A DNA stretch of 64,000 bases from Ilyomonas limi (GTDB lineage: Bacteria; Bacteroidota; Bacteroidia; Chitinophagales; Chitinophagaceae), in assembly GCF_005233845.1 (NCBI RefSeq), contig NZ_SZQL01000009.1, forward strand, positions 32,185-96,184. The letters run 5' to 3'. Below the pieces are notes generated by a model. That model did not search any database and was not told where the DNA came from. It was given only the letters and a program-made list of their open reading frames with translations. Every line of letters begins with the position of its first letter. Position 1 is the stretch's first letter. The position numbers and the translations under genes were made by a program. Shown here in pieces: positions 9,383 through 18,102 of the stretch.

Positions 9383-12300
9383 CTATTCCCCATTCTTCTT
9401 TCCCCATCCATACCAATCTTCCATTTGCTTAATTAATGCATCCATTTGTGCAGGTAAATTCGTTGGATCAAAATCTTCTTCGTAATACATTTCACCGGTG
9501 GCGTCTTCTGCAGAAATGGTGTTGGCATTCACATTAAAAGGTCCGGCACAGGCAAGTGAATAACTTGCATCATCTTCTTCGCCGTAAGTAACTTTGTAAA
9601 AGTAAAAACGGGCCTCCTTTCCTTTAAAATTAATCACTTTTTGCGTGAGATAAGTAAGATTGGATGGTTCATCATCATCGGAAGCAGCAGTGTACACATA
9701 ACTCTCTGCAAAGTCTTTTTGTGTAAGATAGGCCTTTGGGTACAGCGCTTCTTTTTTATACGCACGCAAGGTGTCGTATAGTGCAGTGCGGGTTCCTTTT
9801 TCTGCTGCCAGATTTTGCAATGTGGATGGGTTAAGCACCTGTTTATTATGCAGGAGCTTGCAGGCCGCACTCATTTGCAGGTAAGGACTCTTCTTTAGTA
9901 AAGTCCAACTTTGCAGTGCCGCATTGGTAGCGGTATTATTTATATATCCCAACACATCCAACAACGCATAATCGGAATAATCATACGAGTCAGGATCACT
10001 CTTGATATTCTTATAATGTTGCTGCGCAAACCGGAGGATGCTTTGTTGATAAGGTTCTGTTACAGTAATATCCATCAGGCCGCTATCCAGCAATGGTCTT
10101 GCAATGCGGAGAATGGATGGCGCCATCACCGTATCATCCAGCAAAGGCAATAAATCGGCAAATATAGATGCCGTAAGCTGTAATGAATCTGTAAATGCAC
10201 TCACAAATGAATAATCCGGTTGTTGCTTTGGTGGCTGCTGCAGCAGTGCCGTTTTTATATCCTGGTAATGTTCTTTTGTAGGAAAATGGAGCAGGATACC
10301 GAGCAATACGTTTTTGTCGTTCTCCGCAGCAGACAAATAATGATCCTTTGCAAAATAGTAAGATGAACTATCATCCATATTTATAATGGCGCGCTGCAAT
10401 GCTTCTTTGGTGGTACCATATCCTTCTTCATCATCGGCATATTGCTTCAGCAGCGCTTCGTGCAGCAAAGGCAGTTCTTCTTTTGAAAAAGGAACGGTAT
10501 TCAAAAAATCCTTTGCAGTAGCGCGGGTAGCGGAGTCTTTACTGGATAAATCGTGCAATAATAAGGTTGCTTTTGAATTAAAAAGCTGATCGTTGGGAGC
10601 TGCTTTCGCAAACCTGAAATCTTCAAAAAACTTGTTAGTATTATTGTTATAAATTTCGGATAAAGGTTGAATGGTAACCAGGTTATACAATTTGTTATCA
10701 TTCAACAACAACCGCTTTCTTCTTACATTGGCAGCGCCTTCCTGCTGCACTACCATCTCCATGCCGCGAACGCCGCCGTTGCTTATAAATTTTTCAGAAA
10801 GGATGGTATCGTTATAATGAATATTGGTGTGTCCCAGCTTTTTCAGCAAAGTGGTGTCATCCTTTTGCCAGTAATATTTACTGAAGGGTTCTGTCGTTAC
10901 CGTGTAACCATCCGCACGGAACTTATCAAAACTTTCATATTTGTACGTGGTATTGATGTCTGATGAATCGGAGACATCATCAGTTGTAAATTCACCTGGC
11001 GCCCAGGTTGAAAACAAGGTGTCGCCGGTGGTATATTGCTTCCATTCGGGTACCGTATAATCCAGCATTTTAAAAGAACCGAAGAACCTGTCCACAACGG
11101 GATTGTCTTTTTTAGGATCATACATCGCGACCAATGCATACCATCGGTTACCCCTGAATTCATAACGCGCTTTCATCATCACCGGTGCCTGTACCAGCAT
11201 TCCCCCCATCTCCATTACCCGGTGCCCGTCTTTAAAATAAGTAGTATCAATACTCAGCTTCGAGAATTTATCTTTCTGCGATTCCTTCATACTTGCAAGC
11301 ATTACGCTGTCATTCGGTATAAAGAAGCCCGGCGCAGCCTCATTGACACCAAAGAAAAGGTAGTCGCCGCTTTTAGGGTCAACTACTGTTTTCAGATCCC
11401 TGCTAATGGATTTGTCATCACTTGCAGATGCAAGATCATCGGTAGATTTTGGCTGCGCAGGAACATCTATGGAATATGCTTTTTCGGCATTGGTATAAGT
11501 AATATATTTTGTATCGTCTGTTTTGTTGTTATTCTCGGTTATTACATAAGAATGTAAAAATTGGTTGATAGCGTTTGCAACAGCCGTATCCTTCTTCATA
11601 GCCACAGCAATCGCCATATACATAACACCGTCTTTGTACAGCAGGTAGCCCCGGCTATACTTATCTTTATCCAAAATGAATTCTCGTCCCGATACATTAC
11701 TCACAGTAACAGGCTTGCCTTTGTTGTAATCGCTTGTACCAAAATAATAAGAAGCCATCACGCCCATAACACTGTCTGCCATCTCTTTGGAATAAGGCGT
11801 TTGTAAAGCGGTGGTCATATACATGGTACTGTTGAAAACATCAAAGTACATTTTCATGTTCATTATGCCATAGAGCGTCATATTGCCGGCTTTGCCGGGC
11901 ATAGAGGCTACATACAATCCGGCTTCATCTTTCACATCATACCACGGCAATGCTATTTCGGGCACTTTGTAAGCAGCCGGTTTGATTTTTTTTGATGAAA
12001 AAACCGGCGTTACCATAAATCCCTTTTTTGTAAGTAATGCTATCAAACCATCGCTGCCAGGCAGATGCGCCGCGCCTACCGCAAACACCATACTGCGCTC
12101 ATGGCTTAAGCTATCCATACGCATTGCCATTTTTCTATTGCGTACCGTAAGCAGTTTATCCCTATATGCACTGTCATCAAAGTACGACAAGCGTTCTATA
12201 GCATTTAAATCATTCTTTACGTAAAAATTAATGAGCTGCTCGGTACCAGAAGTAGCTTTTGCTTTTCCTCCACTTTTACCATCATTTACTGCCAGCTCTT

Positions 12301-12865
12301 CAATATCCGATTCATCTACAGCGTAATTTATCAGGTTTTCCTGGTCTTGCATATCCTCCACGCCACCTGTCCATTTACCCTGGCGCCGCGCCACATCAAA
12401 GAGGTAAGCATCCAAAAAGGTCTGCATTTTGCCGGTTTTGTAGCTTTCTTCAATCCATTTATTTTTTTCTTTTAGTACATCGGCCGTTGTAATATCATCT
12501 TCATCTTTATTGAACTTTTTGGCTAATACTTTAGCATATTTTTTAAATTCCTTATCGCTCATCATGTCTTTCAAACGCTGACTTGCCAGAATGCTTTTCT
12601 TAGCTTCATCTATGATAAAAGGCGTAAAGTCATCGGGATTTATCTCGATGGCAAAACCTTCGGTATTTTCAATAGCTTTATACAGGGAATCTCCGAGGTT
12701 AAAAATCCGCTCATCGGTAAGGTGCATGGTACCATACAGGTAAGAAGGCTTTTGCAAACCATTACCACTTATTTTCCACAATAGCGTGGATGGTAATTGC
12801 TGCGCAAACAGGAAATTGCCGAAAAAAAGGGCTACAAATGCAACGATAATATGTACTTTTCTCAT
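9383..12865 (-). CDS. TraB/GumN family protein with a very long C-terminal extension
   Basis: I take ATG 12865, which puts a signal peptide (MRKVHIIVAFVALFFGNFLFAQ) at the very start; an in-frame TTG at 12886 is less likely. The protein has 1160 residues. Residues about 25-300 are the TraB/GumN domain: LWKISGNGLQKPSYLYGTMH with its GTxH motif, an acidic EIN element, and FAVGAAHLPGSDGLIALL with the second GxxH motif. Members are metal-dependent peptidase-like proteins. Ordinary GumN proteins have about 300 residues; here some 850 more follow, first repeated beta-rich units with YSIDVPAQP and DRFFGSFK, then an alpha-helical region from about 770 that looks HEAT-like. It is probably periplasmic or on the cell surface. 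Function unknown; it stands alone on its strand. Confidence 0.8.
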   Translation of the reverse strand: MRKVHIIVAFVALFFGNFLFAQQLPSTLLWKISGNGLQKPSYLYGTMHLTDERIFNLGDSLYKAIENTEGFAIEINPDDFTPFIIDEAKKSILASQRLKDMMSDKEFKKYAKVLAKKFNKDEDDITTADVLKEKNKWIEESYKTGKMQTFLDAYLFDVARRQGKWTGGVEDMQDQENLINYAVDESDIEELAVNDGKSGGKAKATSGTEQLINFYVKNDLNAIERLSYFDDSAYRDKLLTVRNRKMAMRMDSLSHERSMVFAVGAAHLPGSDGLIALLTKKGFMVTPVFSSKKIKPAAYKVPEIALPWYDVKDEAGLYVASMPGKAGNMTLYGIMNMKMYFDVFNSTMYMTTALQTPYSKEMADSVMGVMASYYFGTSDYNKGKPVTVSNVSGREFILDKDKYSRGYLLYKDGVMYMAIAVAMKKDTAVANAINQFLHSYVITENNNKTDDTKYITYTNAEKAYSIDVPAQPKSTDDLASASDDKSISRDLKTVVDPKSGDYLFFGVNEAAPGFFIPNDSVMLASMKESQKDKFSKLSIDTTYFKDGHRVMEMGGMLVQAPVMMKARYEFRGNRWYALVAMYDPKKDNPVVDRFFGSFKMLDYTVPEWKQYTTGDTLFSTWAPGEFTTDDVSDSSDINTTYKYESFDKFRADGYTVTTEPFSKYYWQKDDTTLLKKLGHTNIHYNDTILSEKFISNGGVRGMEMVVQQEGAANVRRKRLLLNDNKLYNLVTIQPLSEIYNNNTNKFFEDFRFAKAAPNDQLFNSKATLLLHDLSSKDSATRATAKDFLNTVPFSKEELPLLHEALLKQYADDEEGYGTTKEALQRAIINMDDSSSYYFAKDHYLSAAENDKNVLLGILLHFPTKEHYQDIKTALLQQPPKQQPDYSFVSAFTDSLQLTASIFADLLPLLDDTVMAPSILRIARPLLDSGLMDITVTEPYQQSILRFAQQHYKNIKSDPDSYDYSDYALLDVLGYINNTATNAALQSWTLLKKSPYLQMSAACKLLHNKQVLNPSTLQNLAAEKGTRTALYDTLRAYKKEALYPKAYLTQKDFAESYVYTAASDDDEPSNLTYLTQKVINFKGKEARFYFYKVTYGEEDDASYSLACAGPFNVNANTISAEDATGEMYYEEDFDPTNLPAQMDALIKQMEDWYGWGKKNGE

Positions 12866-13532
12866 AAGAGGGTTTAAGCCGGACAAAAATAGTTGCTGCT
12901 AAAACATAATGCGATTAATTAAATATGAAAAAGAGCTTTAATGCAATTAAGAAATGAGAACAGTACTATGATGATTATTGCAAGCGAGTTATACTATAGA
13001 AGCGGCGAGCAGGAAGCCGGGAATATAGGATGCCGCTTAGTTAAAAACGATATACATATATTTTGTTCGGCAGAACACGAATACTGTTCGGAAGATTTTT
13101 TAGTGCTGATTAAATGAGTAAAGTATTGAAGAGTGATTACTTACATACACATTCTATCTTCCTTTTTTCTCCCCGACTTGTCGGGACAGGCATTGAAAGA
13201 AAAAGGTACAAAAAAGTTATGAATGTATTAATGTTTTTTCAATGGTATCCAAGACAACGCTTCGCTTAATTATTTCGGATAGTAAATATTTTCAATAGAC
13301 TCAATGAACCACTCCGTGGGTTCAAGGACGGCATGATCGCTCCGCGCTAACGCCTCCACTTACTCTAAGATGGATTTCTAAGACTTAGACGATGATTTAT
13401 CTGCCAGCAAATCTTCGAACAGTATTACAGTATTTGGCAGAACACCAACTGATAGATAAATATTGTTACTGCATTCTCCCTCTCTCCCAAAGCTTTGACC
13501 ATAGCAAATGTTGGTGTAGGTTTGTAAAAATT
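12866..13532. other. Divergent intergenic region with dispersed-repeat remnants
   Basis: These 667 bases lie between the TraB/GumN start and the DUF2911 start. The stretch 13171-13380 belongs to a repeat shared with 34213-34343. An open frame from 13392 reads through into the DUF2911 gene but lacks protein-like character, so I treat it as upstream sequence. Confidence 0.6.
13171..13380 (+). repeat. Dispersed intergenic repeat, copy 1
   Basis: It contains the palindrome CCCGACTTGTCGGG (13172-13185) followed by CAGGCATTGA, and, 137 bases further on, a 24-bp block at 13322-13345 that is identical to the reverse complement of 34260-34283. After that block both copies run through a CACTTA...TGGATTT tail. 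The spacing between the two blocks differs from copy 2, as if one copy had gained or lost DNA. No protein frame spans it. Confidence 0.75.
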
Positions 13533-14384
13533 ATGAAAAACATGATGAAGTACCTTTTTACTGTTTTAGCAGCAACTACTTTATTGCTTACCAATGTTGT
13601 CGCGCAGGTTACTATGCCTCAGCCAAGTCCTACCCAATTTATACGACAGGATTTTGGAATGGGCACCATCGAGCTTACATACAGCCGGCCTTCTATTAGA
13701 GGTCGCCAGTTGTTTGAGGCAAATAGTGTGTTAGCACCTTTGGGTAAGCCGTGGAGAACAGGGGCCAATGCTGCTACCAAAATCCGTTTTACCGATAATG
13801 TAACTATTGGCGGCAAAACCCTCGATACGGGCAACTATGTTATTTATACCGTTCCAGGCAAAGGGCAATGGGATGTTGTTTTTAGTAAAGGCACAGCCTA
13901 TCCTGGTCAGCAAGGTTTTACAGAAAGTGATGATGTAGCGCGGGTGAAAGCGCCCGTAACCACTATTAACGACAAAGTGGAAACCTTTACCATGCAATTT
14001 GGAAACCTGCGCAATGAAAGCTGCGAGTTGCAACTGCTATGGGGAAATGCGGCTGTAAAAGTGCCCATTACCACCAATATCAAAGATCGTTTGCGTGCAC
14101 AAATTGAGGCCGCGTTGCAGAGTGATAACAAACCTTATCAGCAGGCAGCCAACTTTTATTATGAGTGGGATAAAGACTATACCAAAGCTTTGGAGAATGT
14201 AAACAAGGGTATTGAACAAAATCCAAAAGCATTCTGGCTGTACCTGCTGAAAGCAAGAATTCAAAAAACAGCAGGTGATAAAACCGGAGCCGTAGCCAGT
14301 GCCAATAAGACTATTGAGGTAGCCACGGAAGCTAACAATGACGATTATGTAAGGATGGCAAAAGAATTAATTGCTGGCAAATAA
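13533..14384 (+). CDS. DUF2911 domain protein with C-terminal TPR-like helices, secreted
   Basis: ATG 13533 is chosen because it begins a clean signal peptide (MKNMMKYLFTVLAATTLLL, cleavage after VVAQ). The longer frame from 13392 adds 47 non-conserved residues. The mature protein carries the DUF2911 core: IELTYSRPSIRGRQLF, LAPLGKPWRTGANAATKI, GNYVIYTVPGKGQWDVVF and LQLLWGNAAVKVPI. A helical tail (about 190-283) reads like two or three TPR repeats. The family is widespread in Bacteroidota and has no established function; the fold looks like a beta-sandwich. The protein is predicted to be periplasmic. Two inverted repeats lie between its stop and the convergent LacI gene. Confidence 0.88.
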   Translation: MKNMMKYLFTVLAATTLLLTNVVAQVTMPQPSPTQFIRQDFGMGTIELTYSRPSIRGRQLFEANSVLAPLGKPWRTGANAATKIRFTDNVTIGGKTLDTGNYVIYTVPGKGQWDVVFSKGTAYPGQQGFTESDDVARVKAPVTTINDKVETFTMQFGNLRNESCELQLLWGNAAVKVPITTNIKDRLRAQIEAALQSDNKPYQQAANFYYEWDKDYTKALENVNKGIEQNPKAFWLYLLKARIQKTAGDKTGAVASANKTIEVATEANNDDYVRMAKELIAGK

Positions 14385-14387
14385 TTT

Positions 14388-14460
14388 CCTTTTCTTATTC
14401 TCCGCAATGTTCTTCAGCACAGCTATTTAAGAGAAGGATATATTGCAGAGAAAAGAAAAG
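14388..14460 (+). terminator. Imperfect hairpin after the DUF2911 gene
   Basis: The arms 14388-14408 (CCTTTTCTTATTCTCCGCAA and the next base) and 14442-14460 (ATTGCAGAGAAAAGAAAAG) pair with few mismatches around a 33-base loop. It starts 4 bases after the stop codon. It may stabilise the 3' end or terminate, but there is no classic T tract. Confidence 0.5.
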
Positions 14461-14467
14461 ATGATTT

Positions 14468-14526
14468 TCAACACCCGCGCGTTTCCTGCACTGCCAATGA
14501 TGTGCAATGAAGACCGCGGGTGTTGA
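14468..14526. terminator. 12-bp GC-rich inverted repeat between convergent genes
   Basis: The arms TCAACACCCGCG (14468-14479) and CGCGGGTGTTGA (14515-14526) are perfect reverse complements with a 35-base loop, in the gap between the convergent DUF2911 and lacI-type genes. A T-rich run (GATTCTTTC) follows on the plus strand. It is a plausible bidirectional terminator, though the loop is long. Confidence 0.45.
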
Positions 14527-14617
14527 TTCTTTCACCCGTTTGCCCAATCAAAATTTCCTAATTAGTCTACCTCCTGCCCTATCCTCCAATTACTTGTGTA
14601 CACTTTTATTATTGTAC

Positions 14618-15619
14618 TTAATAAAAAACAATTTCGCCTGCAATACTTTCCTGTACAGATTCTTCCTTAAAGTTGAAAATCAAATCCAGCAGAATACGGG
14701 CTGCTTCTTCGCCCTGACGAAATGGAAATTGCTCAACGGAGACAACAGGCTTATTATCGAGATATTTGCAAAAAGGAAGATTTGCATAACTGGCAAAAGT
14801 GATGTCTTTATTTAGTTGCAGGTCGGTTTGTGTTTTAATGAATTGAATAGCATCCAACACTACCCAATCGTTAAAGACAACAATGGCGGTAGGTCTTTGC
14901 TTTTGCGATAGTAGTTTACTTACGGCATTCCAGGTTTGCTCTTTAGAAAAATCGGTTTCCACAATGTAAGCAGGATTCACTTTTAATCTCTTTTTTGCCA
15001 TGCCATTAATAAAGCCTTTCATCCGTTCTGCATTAGCTGTTATTGATTGCGGCCCCAGCAACAGCGCAATCTTTCTGTGGTGCAGTTTATACAACACATC
15101 AATCAGTTTAATGGAAATATGGTAAAGGTCGCAGGTAACTTTATTAATATGTTGCTCATTGGGAACACGGTCAAAAAAAACAACCGGAATGTTATACTCC
15201 TTCAAAACATCAAAATGGCTGACCTGTTTGGTTTCTTTTGAAATGGATACGAGCAAACCATCTATTCGCCGGCGTGTAAAGGATTCTAATAATTGCTGCT
15301 CTCTTTCTATACTATCATGACTTTGTGCAACAAATACACTGAACTTATTTTCAAATGCAATCTGCTCAATACCGCTTACTGCCTTTGCAAAAAAATCTTC
15401 CGACAAAGTGGGAACGATAACACCAATGGTATAAGTTCTTCTTTCTTTAAAATAAATAGCCGTTTGTATAGGTTCATATTTCAGTTGTTTGGCAAGTTCT
15501 TTTACCGCATTCTTGGTGCGCAAACCAATGCTGGGATGATCGTGCAATGCCCTGGATACAGTGGATGCAGACACTTTTAATTGCTTTGCAATTTCCTTTA
15601 TGGTAGGCAGGTTTTTCAT
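14618..15619 (-). CDS. LacI-family transcription regulator of the PUL
   Basis: The 333-residue protein has a textbook LacI architecture. The N-terminal helix-turn-helix (residues 5-29, PTIKEIAKQLKVSASTVSRA) is followed by the hinge helix (KNAVKELAKQLKYEP), then a periplasmic-binding-protein-like effector domain with YTIGVIVPTLSEDFFAKAV and RRRIDGLLVSISKET. It is divergent from the sugar-kinase-like gene and shares a 103-base intergenic region with it. That region holds a near-perfect 12-bp palindrome with a central CG, as expected for this family. Similar palindromes precede susC and the DUF4091 gene, so it is probably the local repressor of the PUL; the effector is likely a sugar or sugar phosphate. 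Start at ATG 15619. Confidence 0.93.
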   Translation of the reverse strand: MKNLPTIKEIAKQLKVSASTVSRALHDHPSIGLRTKNAVKELAKQLKYEPIQTAIYFKERRTYTIGVIVPTLSEDFFAKAVSGIEQIAFENKFSVFVAQSHDSIEREQQLLESFTRRRIDGLLVSISKETKQVSHFDVLKEYNIPVVFFDRVPNEQHINKVTCDLYHISIKLIDVLYKLHHRKIALLLGPQSITANAERMKGFINGMAKKRLKVNPAYIVETDFSKEQTWNAVSKLLSQKQRPTAIVVFNDWVVLDAIQFIKTQTDLQLNKDITFASYANLPFCKYLDNKPVVSVEQFPFRQGEEAARILLDLIFNFKEESVQESIAGEIVFY

Positions 15620-15644
15620 AAACTATTATTATTCTCCTATCAAC

Positions 15645-15656
15645 GCAAACGATTGC
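15645..15656. promoter_or_regulatory. Candidate LacI operator between lacI and the kinase gene
   Basis: The sequence is GCAAACGATTGC: a 12-bp palindrome, perfect apart from the A/T pair flanking the centre, with the central CG typical of LacI-family operators (compare the PurR box). It lies 26 bases before the LacI start and 67 bases before the kinase start, so it could control both genes. Confidence 0.65.
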
Positions 15657-15722
15657 CATTATAATTTCGGGAATTTCATCTTACTTTTCGCTTTTATCAC
15701 AGTACTATTTCGGCCTTATTCT

Positions 15723-16769
15723 ATGATTTTGACTGTCTGCGAAAAATTCAATTTACCTGATATACAATCTGTAAAGCCGCTGGTGAGCGGGCTCATAAAC
15801 AGCAGTTATAAAATTAGTTTAAATAACGGCAACTCCTATTTTCTGCAAAGAATAAATACAGGCATTTTTAAAAACCCGGCTGCTTTACAAAAAAACTATC
15901 AGCTTATACAGCAACATTTAACGTTTAACGGCGCAATGAAATTGCCAGAGCTGGTAAAAACTGCTACCGGCAATCTTTTGTATGACAACCATGGCGAGGT
16001 CTGGCGCTGCTTTGAATTTGTGAAAAATACCTATAGCCCCACTGCTGTTCACACACCCGAAAAAGCGTATGAAGTAGCACATTGTTTTGGTTCGTTTACT
16101 GCTGTTCTTCAAAGCTTCGATAGTACAAAATTAGAAGTCATTATCCCACATTTCCACGACCTGGATTTTCGTTACCAGCAATTTAAAACAGCTTTGCAAA
16201 ATGCTCCGACAGAACGGATTGTGCAAGCAAAAGATTTAATACAACGCATAGAAGATTATGCTTCGCTGGTAAAGAAATTTATGATTATTAATGGCGATAA
16301 AAAAGCATTTCCCTTGCACATCATGCATCACGATTGCAAGATATCAAACATCCTTTTTGATGTGGATACAAATGCCATTCGTTGCCCTATAGACTTAGAT
16401 ACAACACAAGCCGGATTTTTCTTTTCTGATATGGGCGATATGGTTCGTACCATTGTCTCAAGTTTAGATGAAAATGATACTCGTTTTTCTGAGCTTGCCA
16501 TTCGTACCGATTTTTTAAAGGCTGTAACGGAAGGCTATATGGATGCGATGGCGCCTTTTTTAACAGCAGAAGAAAGGAGCAATATTCCTTATGCAGGCAG
16601 TATTATGACTTATATGCAGGCAATGCGTTTCTTAACCGATCATCTAAATGGAAACATTTATTACAAGACAACTTATCCCGAACAAAACAAAGACAGAACA
16701 ATCAACCAGTTGCGTTTACTTGATCTATTGCAGGAACATATAACAGGTAAAAAATATACTGTTGCTTAA
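15723..16769 (+). CDS. APH-type phosphotransferase, likely N-acetylhexosamine 1-kinase-like
   Basis: ATG 15723 is preferred (348 residues). An in-frame start at 15561 would overlap the lacI coding region and add a hydrophobic stretch foreign to the family. The protein has the aminoglycoside-phosphotransferase kinase fold: an N-lobe with VSGLINSSYKI and SYFLQRIN (the Lys/Arg of the nucleotide site), the catalytic loop HHDCKISNILF (about residues 201-211), and the metal-binding PIDLDTTQAG in place of the DFG segment. The loop and length agree with the NahK-like kinases that phosphorylate GlcNAc/GalNAc at C1. Its place divergent from lacI and beside a PUL with GH123-type genes favours a role in using N-acetylhexosamines released from the glycan. 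The substrate is inferred. Confidence 0.78.
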   Translation: MILTVCEKFNLPDIQSVKPLVSGLINSSYKISLNNGNSYFLQRINTGIFKNPAALQKNYQLIQQHLTFNGAMKLPELVKTATGNLLYDNHGEVWRCFEFVKNTYSPTAVHTPEKAYEVAHCFGSFTAVLQSFDSTKLEVIIPHFHDLDFRYQQFKTALQNAPTERIVQAKDLIQRIEDYASLVKKFMIINGDKKAFPLHIMHHDCKISNILFDVDTNAIRCPIDLDTTQAGFFFSDMGDMVRTIVSSLDENDTRFSELAIRTDFLKAVTEGYMDAMAPFLTAEERSNIPYAGSIMTYMQAMRFLTDHLNGNIYYKTTYPEQNKDRTINQLRLLDLLQEHITGKKYTVA

Positions 16770-16786
16770 CAACGGGCGTGCCGGTA

Positions 16787-17845
16787 TTATAAAAACTGTG
16801 CAGCTACTTTTTCAACACCTGTAGTGCGATTGAAATAATGGTTTTCCATATCCATTTTTAGTTTGTTTAATAGAGCTTCCTGCTTCTTTCTTTTTGCTGC
16901 GTCAACCGGAGTTTGCTTTAGCCTGGCTTCCAATTTCAACTGTTTGTTTAGCCGGTAATAATGTTCTATTTCGTGCAGCGGCAAAGCCTGAGATAATGCA
17001 CCTGCATAATCCAGTGTGTAACCGAGTTGCTGCAAAGTGTCGCCGGCAACTCTTTCGAACAAAGCAATTTCACCGGCCGATAATTCTTTACGGTATTTAT
17101 TGTAGTTATCAGCTAATACCTGTCGCTCCACGTTCTGCCACATGGCACCCGAGGAGGCTGTGCTTTTTGCTTCTTCAGAACGATAGTACAACAGGCAGTT
17201 GGCATCATATTCAGCACCGATAAATGCACCTATTTTACGCAACTCTTCTTCAGGATTTGCAATCAGTTGCTCATAACAAACCGATACACATCGTTCATTG
17301 CCTACATACTGTTGTAGTGCTATACACTTATCCTGCTCTTCTTTCCATTGCTTTGCAATATTATAAATGTGCTTTTCACCAACAACTGCTTTTTTAAAGG
17401 AGCAGGCAACATCTCTGCCATCGCGGTACAGGAAAATGTAAAGCGGTTGCAAAGAAGCTTCCAGTTCTTGGGCATAATGGATATTAGACATGCTCTTGCA
17501 TATCCAGATACTTGCATTTTTGTCCCTCGCTTTTTCCTCATACATTACCCGTGCAATTTCAATGATTGTAGGCGCTTCACACCGTTGCACAATCCTGTCA
17601 ACGTCCAACGCTGCATGCTGCCAGGGAACGGGGTTGCAAGCCACCAACTGACAAACATCTGTGACCAACTTTCTGAAATTAGGGGTATATAATAAATTGC
17701 CATACAGCGGCAGCAGTGGAACAAAACGTTCTAAGATATGCGGCGGGTGCGGCGCAGAAACCTGTGGCAATTGATTAAGCATCAGGCGCAATAAATTAGA
17801 GCCTGAACGCTGTGTGCCAATCATCTGAACGGCAGTTAATCTCAT
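16787..17845 (-). CDS. Sulfotransferase family protein (PUL-linked)
   Basis: The 352-residue cytoplasmic protein shows the PAPS-binding loop IGTQRSGSNLLR (residues 9-20) and, further on, the 3'-phosphate motif IFLYRDGRDVACSF. Together they mark a P-loop sulfotransferase. Such enzymes move sulfate from PAPS to a hydroxyl or amine of a glycan, lipid or protein. The C-terminal 60 residues are Lys-rich and helical. It is convergent with the kinase (17 bases apart) and divergent from susC; the 257-base gap to susC carries a LacI-type palindrome, so it may be co-regulated with the PUL. A PAPS sulfotransferase next to a degradative PUL is unexpected. The acceptor is unknown. Confidence 0.85.
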   Translation of the reverse strand: MRLTAVQMIGTQRSGSNLLRLMLNQLPQVSAPHPPHILERFVPLLPLYGNLLYTPNFRKLVTDVCQLVACNPVPWQHAALDVDRIVQRCEAPTIIEIARVMYEEKARDKNASIWICKSMSNIHYAQELEASLQPLYIFLYRDGRDVACSFKKAVVGEKHIYNIAKQWKEEQDKCIALQQYVGNERCVSVCYEQLIANPEEELRKIGAFIGAEYDANCLLYYRSEEAKSTASSGAMWQNVERQVLADNYNKYRKELSAGEIALFERVAGDTLQQLGYTLDYAGALSQALPLHEIEHYYRLNKQLKLEARLKQTPVDAAKRKKQEALLNKLKMDMENHYFNRTTGVEKVAAQFL

Positions 17846-18021
17846 ACACTGAATAGTAAAAAACTTTATTTACAAAATAGAAATTAAGAATAATTATACA
17901 AAAGCGCTATTTTAGCAAAAGGCCTGCTGCGCCTGCATTTCAGCACATCTTTAATGCAACTTTTTTATAAATATTATCTTTTCTAATACAAGATATATTT
18001 TCTCCTTATTATAAAACTTAC

Positions 18022-18033
18022 GCAATCGTTTCC
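18022..18033. promoter_or_regulatory. Candidate LacI operator before susC
   Basis: GCAATCGTTTCC matches the palindrome GCAAWCGWTTGC at 11 of 12 positions. It lies 70 bases before the susC ATG and 177 bases before the divergent sulfotransferase start, a sensible distance for repression of the susC promoter. Confidence 0.55.
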
Positions 18034-18102
18034 GTAAAAAAATAAACATATAACCGTTTAAGTTTAGCAAATTATTTTCTTTCTGCTAAACGAACCACAC
18101 AC

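Noticed and set aside
13392..13532. Longer start of the DUF2911 frame
   Set aside because: The extra 47 residues are not conserved in character, and ATG 13533 begins a clean signal peptide.
15561..15722. Longer start of the kinase-like gene overlapping lacI
   Set aside because: It would overlap the start of lacI, cross the operator and add a hydrophobic stretch absent from the family.
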